A stretch of DNA of 60,000 bases from Membranipora membranacea (lineage: Eukaryota > Bryozoa > Gymnolaemata > Cheilostomatida > Membraniporidae): positions 2,735,001-2,795,000 of the forward strand of contig OU612066.1 of NCBI GenBank assembly GCA_914767715.1, in the 5' to 3' direction; not shown here. The first letter of the stretch is position 1. Below are more notes on the stretch, generated by a model that did not search any database, was not told where the DNA came from, and was given only the letters and a program-made list of their open reading frames with translations.

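Overview
The window is animal nuclear DNA. It is AT-rich, protein-coding sequence comes in short blocks of about 50 to 350 bp bounded by GT/AG splice sites, and the introns are full of non-LTR retrotransposons, SINE-like pieces and MITEs. The transposon mix suggests an invertebrate metazoan, but I cannot name the species or phylum.

Nearly everything belongs to one giant plus-strand gene, an orthologue or paralogue of the AAA+ E3 ubiquitin ligase RNF213 (mysterin). I rebuilt 60 exons from the ATG at 1139 to the window edge at 60000, about 3,370 codons. Splice phases agree at every junction except exon 6 to 7. In order, the protein has a paired zinc-ribbon N-terminus (exon 1), a linker (2-3), a CBM20-like beta-sandwich region (4-6), a long helical N-terminal arm (7-29), the entry to the AAA core (30-32), an AAA unit with Walker A GLGKS (33), AAA3 with GETGCGKT and DEAN (43-45), AAA4 with GKPGSSKS and DEVG (51-53), and the region after AAA4 (54-60). 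The canonical RING and C-terminal E3 shell would lie beyond 60000. Exon 59 encodes an extra eight-cysteine RING-like finger on a phase-symmetric exon, at a place where I know of no such finger in vertebrate RNF213.

No other host gene was seen on either strand. Minus-strand ORFs are retrotransposon remains: an RTE-like element at about 41.1-44.1 kb (broken endonuclease and reverse transcriptase), a second RTE-like RT at 54.4-56.2 kb with one main break, and CR1/L2-like pieces at 6.1, 15.7-16.4 and 31.3-32.0 kb. A plus-strand RT fragment lies at 14.6-15.0 kb. DNA-transposon relics include three copies of a TTAA-flanked MITE (one split by a second, long-TIR MITE), a hAT-type MITE carrying a tRNA-like unit, a 1.3 kb element with 7-bp target duplications, a 0.55 kb long-TIR element and several foldback palindromes. 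A short element headed by the 5' end of U2 snRNA sits inside the 16 kb LINE fragment.

Other introns longer than about 300 bp in which I recognise nothing: 13132-13977, 21649-22367, 22607-23321, 26816-27368, 27629-28098, 29690-30332, 30433-31035, 32841-33294, 35201-35961, 37798-38251, 44361-45171, 46948-47541, 47650-48442, 48641-49111, 49285-49779, 51161-51962 and 58267-58771.
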